DNA of 64,000 nt from BOG-908 sp963848205. Its GTDB lineage: Bacteria > Pseudomonadota > Alphaproteobacteria > Acetobacterales > Acetobacteraceae. This document shows positions 52,156 through 60,132 of the stretch, piece after piece. The stretch covers positions 1,240,001-1,304,000 of the forward strand of contig CAWKCV010000003.1 of assembly GCA_963848205.1 (NCBI GenBank), given 5' to 3'. The notes beneath the pieces were generated by a model. It worked only from the letters and a program-made list of their open reading frames with translations. It had not been told where the DNA came from and ran no database searches. The position numbers were made by a program, and so were the translations under genes. Each line of letters starts with the position of its first letter. The stretch's first letter is position 1.

Positions 52156-53175
52156 CTAATCCGCGTGGCCCCAGACGTCGTCCCATGTCCCGCCTGTGGA
52201 CGCTTTGCTATATTCGGTCGAGCGGTTCTCGAAGAAGTTCACATGCTCCGGCGCATTCAGCATGTCGTCCAGCCACGGCAAAGGATTGCGCTCGACATGA
52301 AATAGCGGGGACAGACCGAGCTGCATCAAACGCCGGTCGGCAATAAACCTGATATACTTTTTCACCTCGTCGGCCGTGAGCCCTTCGACAGGCCCCAACT
52401 CGAAGGCGAGATTGATGAAAGCGTCCTCATGGTCCACGATCGTCGCGCATGTAATATACAACTCACGGCGCAGCTCTTCGGTCCAGATCTCAGGATTTTC
52501 CTGAATGAACGTACGGAACAGCTTGATCACCGACAGGCAATGCAGCGTCTCGTCGCGCACCGACCACGAGACGATCTGCCCCATCCCCTTCAGCTTGTTG
52601 AACCGCGGGAAATTCAGCAGGATCGCAAACGAGGCAAACAGCTGCAGCCCCTCGGTAAACGCGCCGAACGCCGCCAATGTCTTGGCAATCTCATGCTTGC
52701 TGTCGACCGTAAAGCTTTGCATGTAGTCGAACTTGTCGCGCATCTCCTTGATGCGCCGGAACGCCTGATACTCGATCTCCGGCATGCCGATCGTGTCAAG
52801 CAGATGGCTGTAAGCCGCGATGTGCACTGTCTCGATGTTGCTGAACGCACTCAGCATCATCAGCACTTCAGTGGGTTTGAACACCTGGCTGTAATGCTTC
52901 ATGTAGCAGTTGTTCACTTCCACATCCGACTGGGTGAAGAAGCGAAAAATCTGCGTCACCAGATTGCGCTCGCCATCCGTCAGGTTGCGGTGCCAGTCCT
53001 TTACATCGTCGGCAAGCGGCACCTCTTCCGGAAGCCAATGCACGCGTTGCTGCGTCAGCCAAGCATCATAGGCCCACGGATAGCGAAACGGCTTATAGAC
53101 GGGATTTTCCGTCAGCAGATCGAAATGCACCGGCTGCCCGTCCAACGCGTGGCCAATCGAACTATGCTGATCCAT
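52156..53175 (-). CDS. nrdB: Ribonucleotide reductase class Ia beta subunit
   Basis: A 339-aa protein from the ATG at 53175. Its diiron and radical residues fall at the same numbers as in E. coli R2: D84, E115, H118 and Y122 (FSNIETVHIAAY); the second helix pair has GAFTEG and VRDETLHC. It provides the tyrosyl radical for dNTP synthesis. The alpha-subunit gene lies 3.3 kb upstream on the same strand instead of adjacent. No C-terminal or N-terminal ATP cone. Confidence 0.95.
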   Translation of the reverse strand: MDQHSSIGHALDGQPVHFDLLTENPVYKPFRYPWAYDAWLTQQRVHWLPEEVPLADDVKDWHRNLTDGERNLVTQIFRFFTQSDVEVNNCYMKHYSQVFKPTEVLMMLSAFSNIETVHIAAYSHLLDTIGMPEIEYQAFRRIKEMRDKFDYMQSFTVDSKHEIAKTLAAFGAFTEGLQLFASFAILLNFPRFNKLKGMGQIVSWSVRDETLHCLSVIKLFRTFIQENPEIWTEELRRELYITCATIVDHEDAFINLAFELGPVEGLTADEVKKYIRFIADRRLMQLGLSPLFHVERNPLPWLDDMLNAPEHVNFFENRSTEYSKASTGGTWDDVWGHAD

Positions 53176-53265
53176 CAAAAATCCTGGGTCTGAAGAATGC
53201 AATCGGTCCGAAGCGACTTCCGAGTCCGACTGCCCACGAGTATGTAAGCCGCCTGTCCGGAGTGC

Positions 53266-53313
53266 AAGGAATCTAGTGGTGCACCTGCCCACCTTCTACA
53301 ACATGTAGGGGCT
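53266..53313. promoter_or_regulatory. Tentative NrdR-like box pair upstream of nrdB
   Basis: CTACAACATGTAGG (53297-53310) matches 11 of 14 positions of the better nrdA box, and a weak second site lies 32 bp away, the spacing known for NrdR operators. Each matches the usual consensus at only about half its positions. Confidence 0.3.
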
Positions 53314-53349
53314 TTCCCCGCAAACCATCTAGGCTTAACGCACCGAGCG

Positions 53350-54696
53350 ATGAAACGCCCCACATACAGGCTGAGCCGCCGCCGCGCCCGTCAGCTCCAA
53401 ATCGCCCGTGCGCGCTGGCGACGCCGCGCCGTCTTCGTGCTCGGCGGCATCGTCGTGGGAGCCGCGGCGGTCGCCCTTGCCATCGCCGCCGACACAGCCG
53501 GCCGCTTCTTTCGCGCTCTCACCCATACACAACCCTTGCTGGCTTTGGCGCTCACGCCACTGGGGTTTGCGCTCGCCAGCCTCGTCACCCGACGCTTCTT
53601 CCCGACCGCTGGCGGCAGCGGCATCCCGCAGGCCATTGCCGCCCGTCAGTTCAGCAGCCAGCCAGCCCGCGCCCGCCTCGTGTCGCTCCAAGCTGCGGCC
53701 GGCAAGACGGTACTGGTCCTTCTCGGATTGCTCTGCGGCGCCTCCATCGGCCGCGAGGGCCCAACGGTGCAGGTCGGCGCCTCCATCATGTTCGCCGCCG
53801 GCCGCCTTTCACCACGCCGTCAGCCGGGCCTCATCCTAGGCGGCGCCGCGGCCGGCGTCTCGGCTGCCTTTAACACGCCGCTCGCCGGCATCGTATTTGC
53901 CATCGAGGAGATGAGCCAATCCTTCGAGGCACGCACCAGCGGCGTCGTCATCGGCGCCGTCATCGCCGCCGGAATCACCTCGCTCGCGCTGCAAGGCGAC
54001 TACACCTACTTTGGAACGACCCACGCCAGCCTCGATAATTTCCAAGGCTGGCTCGCCGTACCCATCCTCGGCGTATCAGGCGGCCTTGCCGGCGGGATAT
54101 TCAGCCGTGTTCTGATCGCCGTGGCCGTCGGCCTGCCCGGCCGTATCGGCCGGGCGCTCAGGCGTGCCCCGACTGCGTTCGCAGTTTTATGCGGTTTCGC
54201 CGTCGCAGGTGCCGGCCTGCTCTCGCATGGTGACGCGTTCGGCACCGGCTACGCCCAGGCACGCGTGCTGGTTCAAGGTGGCGCGCACCAACCGATGCTC
54301 GCTTTCGGCGCGCTGAAATTTTTGGCGACACTGGCCAGCTCCATCAGCGGCATTCCCGGCGGCATCTTCGCGCCGTCGCTCGCGGTGGGTGCGGGCTTGG
54401 GGGCAGATGTGGCCGCCGTGCTTCCTGGTGCCTCCGCCCAGGCGTTGGTCGTGCTCGGCATGGTCGCCTATTTCGCGGGCGTCGTGCAGGCGCCGATTAC
54501 CGCGTTTGTCATCGTCACCGAAATGACGAATGACCACGCTCTTGTTGTGCCCTTGATGCTCGCCGCCTTGATTGCATTCGGTAGCAGCAGGCTGGTCTGC
54601 AAGCAGGGCGTCTATCACGCCCTCGCCCACCAATTCGTCCGTGCAGAAGTCTTGGCCGGCGATACCGGTCGCGTGCAAACCCCGGCCGCCGCCTGA
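53350..54696 (+). CDS. ClC-family chloride channel/antiporter
   Basis: A 448-aa polytopic protein. Selectivity-filter motifs: GSGIPQ (near residue 90), GREGPTVQ and GGIFAPSLAVGAGLG; a late Y in the central region completes the family pattern. The glutamate of GREGP gates H+/Cl- exchange in this family. There is no C-terminal CBS pair. Transcribed divergently from nrdB and overlapping the next gene by one base (TGATG), so co-translation is likely. Confidence 0.9.
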   Translation: MKRPTYRLSRRRARQLQIARARWRRRAVFVLGGIVVGAAAVALAIAADTAGRFFRALTHTQPLLALALTPLGFALASLVTRRFFPTAGGSGIPQAIAARQFSSQPARARLVSLQAAAGKTVLVLLGLLCGASIGREGPTVQVGASIMFAAGRLSPRRQPGLILGGAAAGVSAAFNTPLAGIVFAIEEMSQSFEARTSGVVIGAVIAAGITSLALQGDYTYFGTTHASLDNFQGWLAVPILGVSGGLAGGIFSRVLIAVAVGLPGRIGRALRRAPTAFAVLCGFAVAGAGLLSHGDAFGTGYAQARVLVQGGAHQPMLAFGALKFLATLASSISGIPGGIFAPSLAVGAGLGADVAAVLPGASAQALVVLGMVAYFAGVVQAPITAFVIVTEMTNDHALVVPLMLAALIAFGSSRLVCKQGVYHALAHQFVRAEVLAGDTGRVQTPAAA

Positions 54697-55724
54697 TGAC
54701 AGAGCCCGCGTCTGTCGAGCCGCCCTATGTCTCCAAACTTGGTCTGCGTATCGCGCGGCCGAGCCGCACGCGCCAACTCGCCCGAGCGCTGCGCACAGTC
54801 GCCCGACTTGGCTGGGCTTATGCAAGCTCCGCCACACTTGCCGCAATACCGCGTCTGCGCGCCGTCGTCGTCGGCATGGACCCATGTGCCGGCAGCGCAG
54901 ATGCGGCGATTTACGTCACGTTCGACCGGCAGGCCCGTGTGCCCGATTTTGTTGTCGCACAAGTGGCCGCACTGGCCGCCTGTGGACGACGCGTGACGGT
55001 GGTCAGCAATTCACCCGCTCTTCCCGCGGCTCAGGCGGCCAAGCTTGTCCCGCATGTTCGCGAGATCGTCCATCGGCGCAACATCGGCCACGATTTTGGT
55101 GCCTGGCGCGACGGCCTGGCCAGGATCGGCCCGCCCGACGCTTGCAACAGTCTTCTTCTGATGAACAACTCGTGTTTTGGGCCACTCAGCGACCTCGCAA
55201 TCGTGGAACAGCGGGGCCGTGACAGTCTACGCGACGTATTCGGCATAACCGATAGCTGGGCGCACGCTTATCACGTTCAATCCTACTATCTCCGCCTCTC
55301 CGCCAAGGTTCTGCGCTCGTCGGTGTTCGAGCGCTTCTGGCAATCGCTGCTCATCAGCCAGCCGCGGAGCATGGTGATCTCGCATGGCGAGATACGCTTA
55401 ACCCAGACTATGCTCGCCGCCGGCTTCACTGCTGGCGCCCTTTGCCCTTACGTCGATATGGCCGCCCTGGCCCGCAAACAAGCCGCAGCTTGCCTCAAGG
55501 AATCCGACCTGCTGCCGCGGGAACTTGCCTACCTCCAGGACCTTGTGCAGGATGTCGATTTCGGGATACCGCTCAATCCGACCTACTTTTTTTGGGACGT
55601 TCTACTAGAACAAGGATCGCCTTTCATAAAACGCGACCTGTTGCGCAGTAATCCGACGCAGCAACCACGTTTGATGGAGAAAGCAATCAGCGATGATATT
55701 CTGGATAATCTGAAATTGTCGTAG
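54696..55724 (+). CDS. Rhamnan synthesis protein F (RgpF)-like
   Basis: 342 aa. The diagnostic segment is VHRRNIGHDFGAWRDGL, followed by LLLMNNSCFGPL, as in PF05045 RgpF-like proteins linked to polysaccharide assembly. Overlaps the ClC stop by one base. No signal peptide. The acceptor and sugar are unknown; no other polysaccharide genes are adjacent. Confidence 0.75.
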   Translation: MTEPASVEPPYVSKLGLRIARPSRTRQLARALRTVARLGWAYASSATLAAIPRLRAVVVGMDPCAGSADAAIYVTFDRQARVPDFVVAQVAALAACGRRVTVVSNSPALPAAQAAKLVPHVREIVHRRNIGHDFGAWRDGLARIGPPDACNSLLLMNNSCFGPLSDLAIVEQRGRDSLRDVFGITDSWAHAYHVQSYYLRLSAKVLRSSVFERFWQSLLISQPRSMVISHGEIRLTQTMLAAGFTAGALCPYVDMAALARKQAAACLKESDLLPRELAYLQDLVQDVDFGIPLNPTYFFWDVLLEQGSPFIKRDLLRSNPTQQPRLMEKAISDDILDNLKLS

Positions 55725-55791
55725 GAGCGCAGTCTAGCTCACGAGAGATCGACAAACCCAGACTTTCCGCGGTTCGTTTGCGGTCAGCTCT

Positions 55792-56439
55792 CTACCACAA
55801 CGATGGGCGATGACCCTGAACGTCCAAACTCGGCGTTCGTATCGCCATAAGGTGCGTCTGGAAAGAGCGATCAAGCTGTAGCAACGTCTCGGATCGCTGC
55901 AATGCGACCTGACGTTGCGCGAATTCGTCTGCGATGGTGAACTCGAAACGATAGCGCGGTTGAAATTCGAGCATTGAACTAGTCTGCCGCCGATGCCATT
56001 CGAGCGCGCCGAGATAGGCAAGTTCTCCTGGTCTGACCGTGAACTCCACAGGTGAGGTGGCAAGCGAGAAGAAAGTTGGTCCGCCCTGCGTGCCGAGGAA
56101 AGTCAGTCGATAGGTGCCAGCTTCGATGGACTGAATGTCGCCTGGATGATGCGAATCATTGGTGCTCACCAATGACCATTTATCGATCGGATAATAAGGC
56201 GGATCCTTTCCGACCGCGACGTTGGTAAAGGTTGCAACTCCGCCATACAGACGACCGAGAATATCGGAATACTCGTGAGTATCAAACGCGACATAGGCTT
56301 TGCCAGTTTGCAAGTTGGTTGGAGCAACCGTCTGTTCACGAAACGCCGGATTTTGAGCGCAGCCAGATAGCCCGCCTCCCATTGCAGGCAAAGCAATCAA
56401 GAGGAGTCCGTTGCATAAAGCCGATCTTCGGCCCCTCAA
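55792..56439 (-). CDS. Probable lipoprotein of unknown function
   Basis: About 215 aa from a TTG at 56439, which gives a normal short lipoprotein signal ending in the lipobox LSGC. The frame opens further upstream (to a GTG at 56517 inside the end of nrdA), but that would give an unusually long N-region. The mature chain is beta-rich and not recognised. Lies between nrdA and nrdB on the same strand; codon use is near 50 percent GC, unlike its surroundings. Confidence 0.6.
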   Translation of the reverse strand: MRGRRSALCNGLLLIALPAMGGGLSGCAQNPAFREQTVAPTNLQTGKAYVAFDTHEYSDILGRLYGGVATFTNVAVGKDPPYYPIDKWSLVSTNDSHHPGDIQSIEAGTYRLTFLGTQGGPTFFSLATSPVEFTVRPGELAYLGALEWHRRQTSSMLEFQPRYRFEFTIADEFAQRQVALQRSETLLQLDRSFQTHLMAIRTPSLDVQGHRPSLW

Positions 56440-56498
56440 GACAGCTCGGCTACAGTCCAGGTCTGCTTGCTCCTTCTGTCGGACGACGAACGTCCGTC

Positions 56499-58379
56499 TT
56501 ACTGACACGCCAGACACTCATCATATTTCGTCGCCGGAGACGCCACTAGAGGAAGCGGAACTGCATCGTTCGCCGTCTTGCCCGTGTCGATAAGAGAAGA
56601 TTTCGGCATGTCGCTCACCGTATCGGCGCGCTGGATCGACAGCGACCTGCAGTAATACAGCGACTTCACACCACGCTTCCAGGCGAGCATGTGGATTTCA
56701 TGTAAATCGCGCTTATGGACGTTGGCTGGCAAAAACACGTTCACTGATTGGCTTTGGCAGATGAACGGTGTGCGATCAGCCGCATGCTCGATAATCCAGC
56801 GCTGATCCAATTCGAATGCCGTTTTATAGACGGCTTTTTCCTGCTCGGTGAGGAAGTCGAGATGCTGAACGCTGCCTGAGCGCAGGGTAATGGACGACCA
56901 AACTTCATCGGTATCCATGCCGCGTGCTTCGAGCAATTGCTGTAGATGCCTGTTACGTACGGTAAAGCTGCCCGACAACGTTTTCTGCAGAAACACATTT
57001 GCGGCGATCGGCTCGATGCCCGGGCTTGCATTGCCGGCGATTACGGAGATGGACGCCGTCGGTGCGATCGCCATCTTGTGCGAAAACCGCTCCATCACGC
57101 CGTAATCGGCTGCATCGGGACACGCTCCACGCTCTTCGGCAAGCAGGCGTGAAGCGGCATCGGCCTGTTCGCGGATATGTTTGAACATCCGTTTGTTCCA
57201 GACCTTCGCGATCACACCCTCGAAAGGCACGTTTTGCGATTGCAGGAACGAGTGAAAGCCCATTACCCCAAGCCCGACCGAACGCTCGCGCGCGGCCGCA
57301 TATTTTGCCCGCTCCATCTCGCCAGGAGCGCGATCGATGAAGTCCTGCAAAACATTGTCGAGGAATCGCATCGTGTCCTCGATGAACAGCGGATGATCCT
57401 TCCAGTCGAACCAAGTCTCCAGGTTCAGCGAAGAAAGGCAGCACACCGCAGTCCGTTGGCGTCCGTATTGATCGAGACCCGTCGGAAGCGTGATCTCGGC
57501 ACAGAGATTAGAGGTTTTCACCTCCAATCCGGCGAACTTGTGGTGGTCAGGCCGTGCGTTGTTCACGTGGTCGGAGAAAATCAGGTAAGGCTCGCCGGTC
57601 TCGACTCGCGCGATCAAAATACGTATCCACAGCGATCGTGCGGAAATCTGCCTGACGATGCTTTGATCTTTGGGCGACCGCAACGACCACAGTCCGTCCG
57701 CTTCAACGGCGCGCATGAACTCGTCCGGGATCAGGATGCCGTGATGCAGATTCGGCGCCTTGCGGTTTGGATCGCCGCCCGTCGGCCGGCGTATCTCGAT
57801 GAACTCCTCAATTTCAGGATGCTGCACCGGAAGATAAACCGCCGCCGATCCGCGACGCAGAGATCCCTGGCTGATCGCCAGCGTCAGACTATCCATCACG
57901 CGAATAAACGGAATCACGCCGCTCGTCTTGCCGTTCTGGCCCACTTTCTCGCCGATAGAGCGCAGATTACCCCAATAGCTGCCGATGCCGCCGCCTTTGC
58001 TGGCAAGCCAGACATTCTCGTTCCACAATCCGACAATCCCGTCCAGGCTGTCGGATGCTTCGTTGAGAAAACAGCTGATCGGCAAGCCGCGTTGCGTGCC
58101 GCCGTTGGAGAGCACTGGCGTTGCCGGCATCAGCCATAGCTTGCTGATGTAGTCGTATAGTCGCTGTGCATGCGCCGCATCATCGCCGTAAAAGCTGGCG
58201 ACGCGCGCAAACAGATCCTGATAGCTTTCGCCAGGTAGCAGATAGCGATCGTCCAGCGTCGACCGTCCAAAATCTGTCAGCAGCGCATCGCGGCTACGGT
58301 CGACCCGCACCTGATGGCGGCCCCTCATCTGCACGGCGTCGTCCAGCAAGGCGATCTCTCCCGGGTCACGATTCGTCAT
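56499..58379 (-). CDS. nrdA: Ribonucleotide reductase class Ia alpha subunit
   Basis: A 626-aa catalytic subunit. Active-site Cys in GLPISCFL, NLCAEI and AVCCLSSLNLETW; the C-terminal redox pair is ECLACQ at the end. The N-terminal 60 residues do not look like an ATP-cone, so overall-activity control by dATP may be missing; substrate-specificity control would remain. The length is shorter than E. coli NrdA (761). It pairs with nrdB at 52156. Confidence 0.95.
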   Translation of the reverse strand: MTNRDPGEIALLDDAVQMRGRHQVRVDRSRDALLTDFGRSTLDDRYLLPGESYQDLFARVASFYGDDAAHAQRLYDYISKLWLMPATPVLSNGGTQRGLPISCFLNEASDSLDGIVGLWNENVWLASKGGGIGSYWGNLRSIGEKVGQNGKTSGVIPFIRVMDSLTLAISQGSLRRGSAAVYLPVQHPEIEEFIEIRRPTGGDPNRKAPNLHHGILIPDEFMRAVEADGLWSLRSPKDQSIVRQISARSLWIRILIARVETGEPYLIFSDHVNNARPDHHKFAGLEVKTSNLCAEITLPTGLDQYGRQRTAVCCLSSLNLETWFDWKDHPLFIEDTMRFLDNVLQDFIDRAPGEMERAKYAAARERSVGLGVMGFHSFLQSQNVPFEGVIAKVWNKRMFKHIREQADAASRLLAEERGACPDAADYGVMERFSHKMAIAPTASISVIAGNASPGIEPIAANVFLQKTLSGSFTVRNRHLQQLLEARGMDTDEVWSSITLRSGSVQHLDFLTEQEKAVYKTAFELDQRWIIEHAADRTPFICQSQSVNVFLPANVHKRDLHEIHMLAWKRGVKSLYYCRSLSIQRADTVSDMPKSSLIDTGKTANDAVPLPLVASPATKYDECLACQ

Positions 58380-58421
58380 CGGCTCATCCTGCTCCGGTCG
58401 TTGTGGGCGTCAAGCATGCTA

Positions 58422-58469
58422 CCACAATATGTGGGAAGCCCGCCACGAGAAACACACAAGATAAGGGGA
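58422..58469. promoter_or_regulatory. NrdR-type operator (two boxes) upstream of nrdA
   Basis: Boxes CCACAATATGTGGG (58422-58435) and ACACAAGATAAGG (58454-58466) are each near the NrdR consensus (10 and 11 of 16) and their centres are 32 bp apart, the expected same-face spacing. They lie 43-90 bp before the nrdA start, suggesting repression by NrdR. Confidence 0.6.
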
Positions 58470-58595
58470 CCTCCAAAAAATCTCTTTAGCCGAGTCGGCG
58501 GCCGGACAGCCTGCCACTGGGCTGCTGACACTGCAAAACGGAGGTGTTCGCACCACGTGTGATGAGCGCCACCTTGCCAAGGACCAACTCTCAGC

Positions 58596-59189
58596 ATGAC
58601 GAGCTACGAAGGTCGCACAGCCGACCATCCGATCGAACGCCTTTTTTTGGAGCGTTGGTCCCCTCGTTCTTTCACCGGTGAGAGGATGGATGAGGCGACG
58701 CTGCTGACCATTTTCGAGGCAGCCCGCTGGGCGCCTAGCAGCTACAACTCCCAGCCCTGGCGCTTCATTTACGCCCACCGCGAAACGTCCGCATGGGAAA
58801 GACTGTTCGGCCTTCTAACCGGCGGCAACCCAAGTTGGGCGGATCGGGCAGCCGTCCTGATCGTGGCCGTCTCGAGGATTACGATGGCGCCGCGTGGGGA
58901 GGAGGTGACGAGCTACAGCCATAGCTTCGACGCCGGCAGCGCGTGGGAAAACCTGGCTCTCCAGGCGACGAAGCTCGGCTGGCACACACACGCCATGGTT
59001 GGCTTCGACGTGGCACGCGCAATCAGCGAACTCGGCATTCCGAACGGCTACCGTGTCGAGGCGATGATCGCGATCGGCAAGCAGGGCGATAAATCCGCGT
59101 TGGGTGAGATGTATCAGGGCATGGAAGCGCCGAATGATCGCAATCCGATCGCCAGCTTTGCGTTCGAGGGCCGTTTTCCTCCAGCCTGA
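58596..59189 (+). CDS. Nitroreductase family protein
   Basis: A 197-aa FMN enzyme. FMN-binding N-terminus RWSPRSFTG, ARWAPSSYNSQPWRF and the helical SAWENLALQATKLGWHTHAM typical of the group. NAD(P)H-dependent reduction of nitro compounds or quinones is the family role; the substrate is unknown. Transcribed divergently from nrdA; the intergenic region holds the NrdR-type boxes. Confidence 0.88.
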   Translation: MTSYEGRTADHPIERLFLERWSPRSFTGERMDEATLLTIFEAARWAPSSYNSQPWRFIYAHRETSAWERLFGLLTGGNPSWADRAAVLIVAVSRITMAPRGEEVTSYSHSFDAGSAWENLALQATKLGWHTHAMVGFDVARAISELGIPNGYRVEAMIAIGKQGDKSALGEMYQGMEAPNDRNPIASFAFEGRFPPA

Positions 59190-59257
59190 AAGTGAGTTGC
59201 GGAACCGCAAGGTTTCCGAACGGCGTTCAAACGATGGTTAGCAGCACACGCCACAAG

Positions 59258-60097
59258 CTATTCAGGTTTGATCCTCGCTCCGCCCATAGCGCCCACCGCT
59301 GCCAAGACGACAACCCCGATTCCCAGCCATTGCGAGCCGCTGAGAGTCTGACCAAGCAGCATGAGCCCCATCAACGCGCCGATTGCCGGCTCCACGCTCG
59401 TCATTGTGCCATACACCCGCGCCGACATCCGCGTCAGCGCCACCATTTCGAGCGAGTATGGCAGGGCGCTCGAGAAGAGCCCTACTCCGGCGGCCATAAA
59501 AAGCGTGCTTGGACGCAGGAGTGCCGTGCCGGAATGTGCAATCCCGACCGGCAGAACGAGTGAAGCGGCAATCATCGTCCCCAAAGCGGTCGCCTGCGTG
59601 CCTAAAACGCCCCCGCTGCGCTGCCCGAAGAGGATATAAAGCGCCCAGAACCCGCCTGCGCCTAGCGCGAACGCCATTCCCAGCGGATCCAGCGCTTCAT
59701 GCGATCGAAGCGGTGGTGACAGCAAACCCAGGCCAAGCACAGCGAGGCCGACCCAGGCAAAATCAAGCCAGCGCCGCGAACCAAGCACAGCCAGCAATAG
59801 CGGGCCTGAAAACTCGGTGGCGACCGCGACACCGAGCGGAACCGTGCGCAATGCCATGTAGAAACAGAAATTCATTGCGGCGAGAGACGAGCCATACCCT
59901 AGCAGAGCGGGCCATGCGCCGCGTGGCACTGCAGACCGCCAAGGTTGCAAGATCGCACCCAGCGTCACCGAGGCAAAAGCCAGCCTGAGCCCCGTCGTGC
60001 CCTGCGCGCCGATCAGCGGAAACAGCCGTTCGGCGAGGGTCGCGCCGAATTGGATCGACACCATGGCGATTGCCAGGCACGCCACCGGCAGCAGCAT
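59258..60097 (-). CDS. EamA/RhtA-type inner-membrane transporter
   Basis: About 279 aa with ten hydrophobic helices in two EamA repeats (LVGYGSS..NFCFYMALRTVPLG, then SSALPYSLEMVALTRMSARVYG..SVEPAIGALMGLMLLGQ). The second segment is typical of RhtA, a threonine/homoserine exporter. The start is uncertain: the ATG at 60097 follows a GGAGGA too closely, and the frame is open back to 60184, inside the S9 peptidase gene. Likely one operon with that gene. Confidence 0.8.
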   Translation of the reverse strand: MLLPVACLAIAMVSIQFGATLAERLFPLIGAQGTTGLRLAFASVTLGAILQPWRSAVPRGAWPALLGYGSSLAAMNFCFYMALRTVPLGVAVATEFSGPLLLAVLGSRRWLDFAWVGLAVLGLGLLSPPLRSHEALDPLGMAFALGAGGFWALYILFGQRSGGVLGTQATALGTMIAASLVLPVGIAHSGTALLRPSTLFMAAGVGLFSSALPYSLEMVALTRMSARVYGTMTSVEPAIGALMGLMLLGQTLSGSQWLGIGVVVLAAVGAMGGARIKPE

Positions 60098-60132
60098 TCC
60101 TCCGCGACGGGCGGCCACCCACGCCGACGCGA

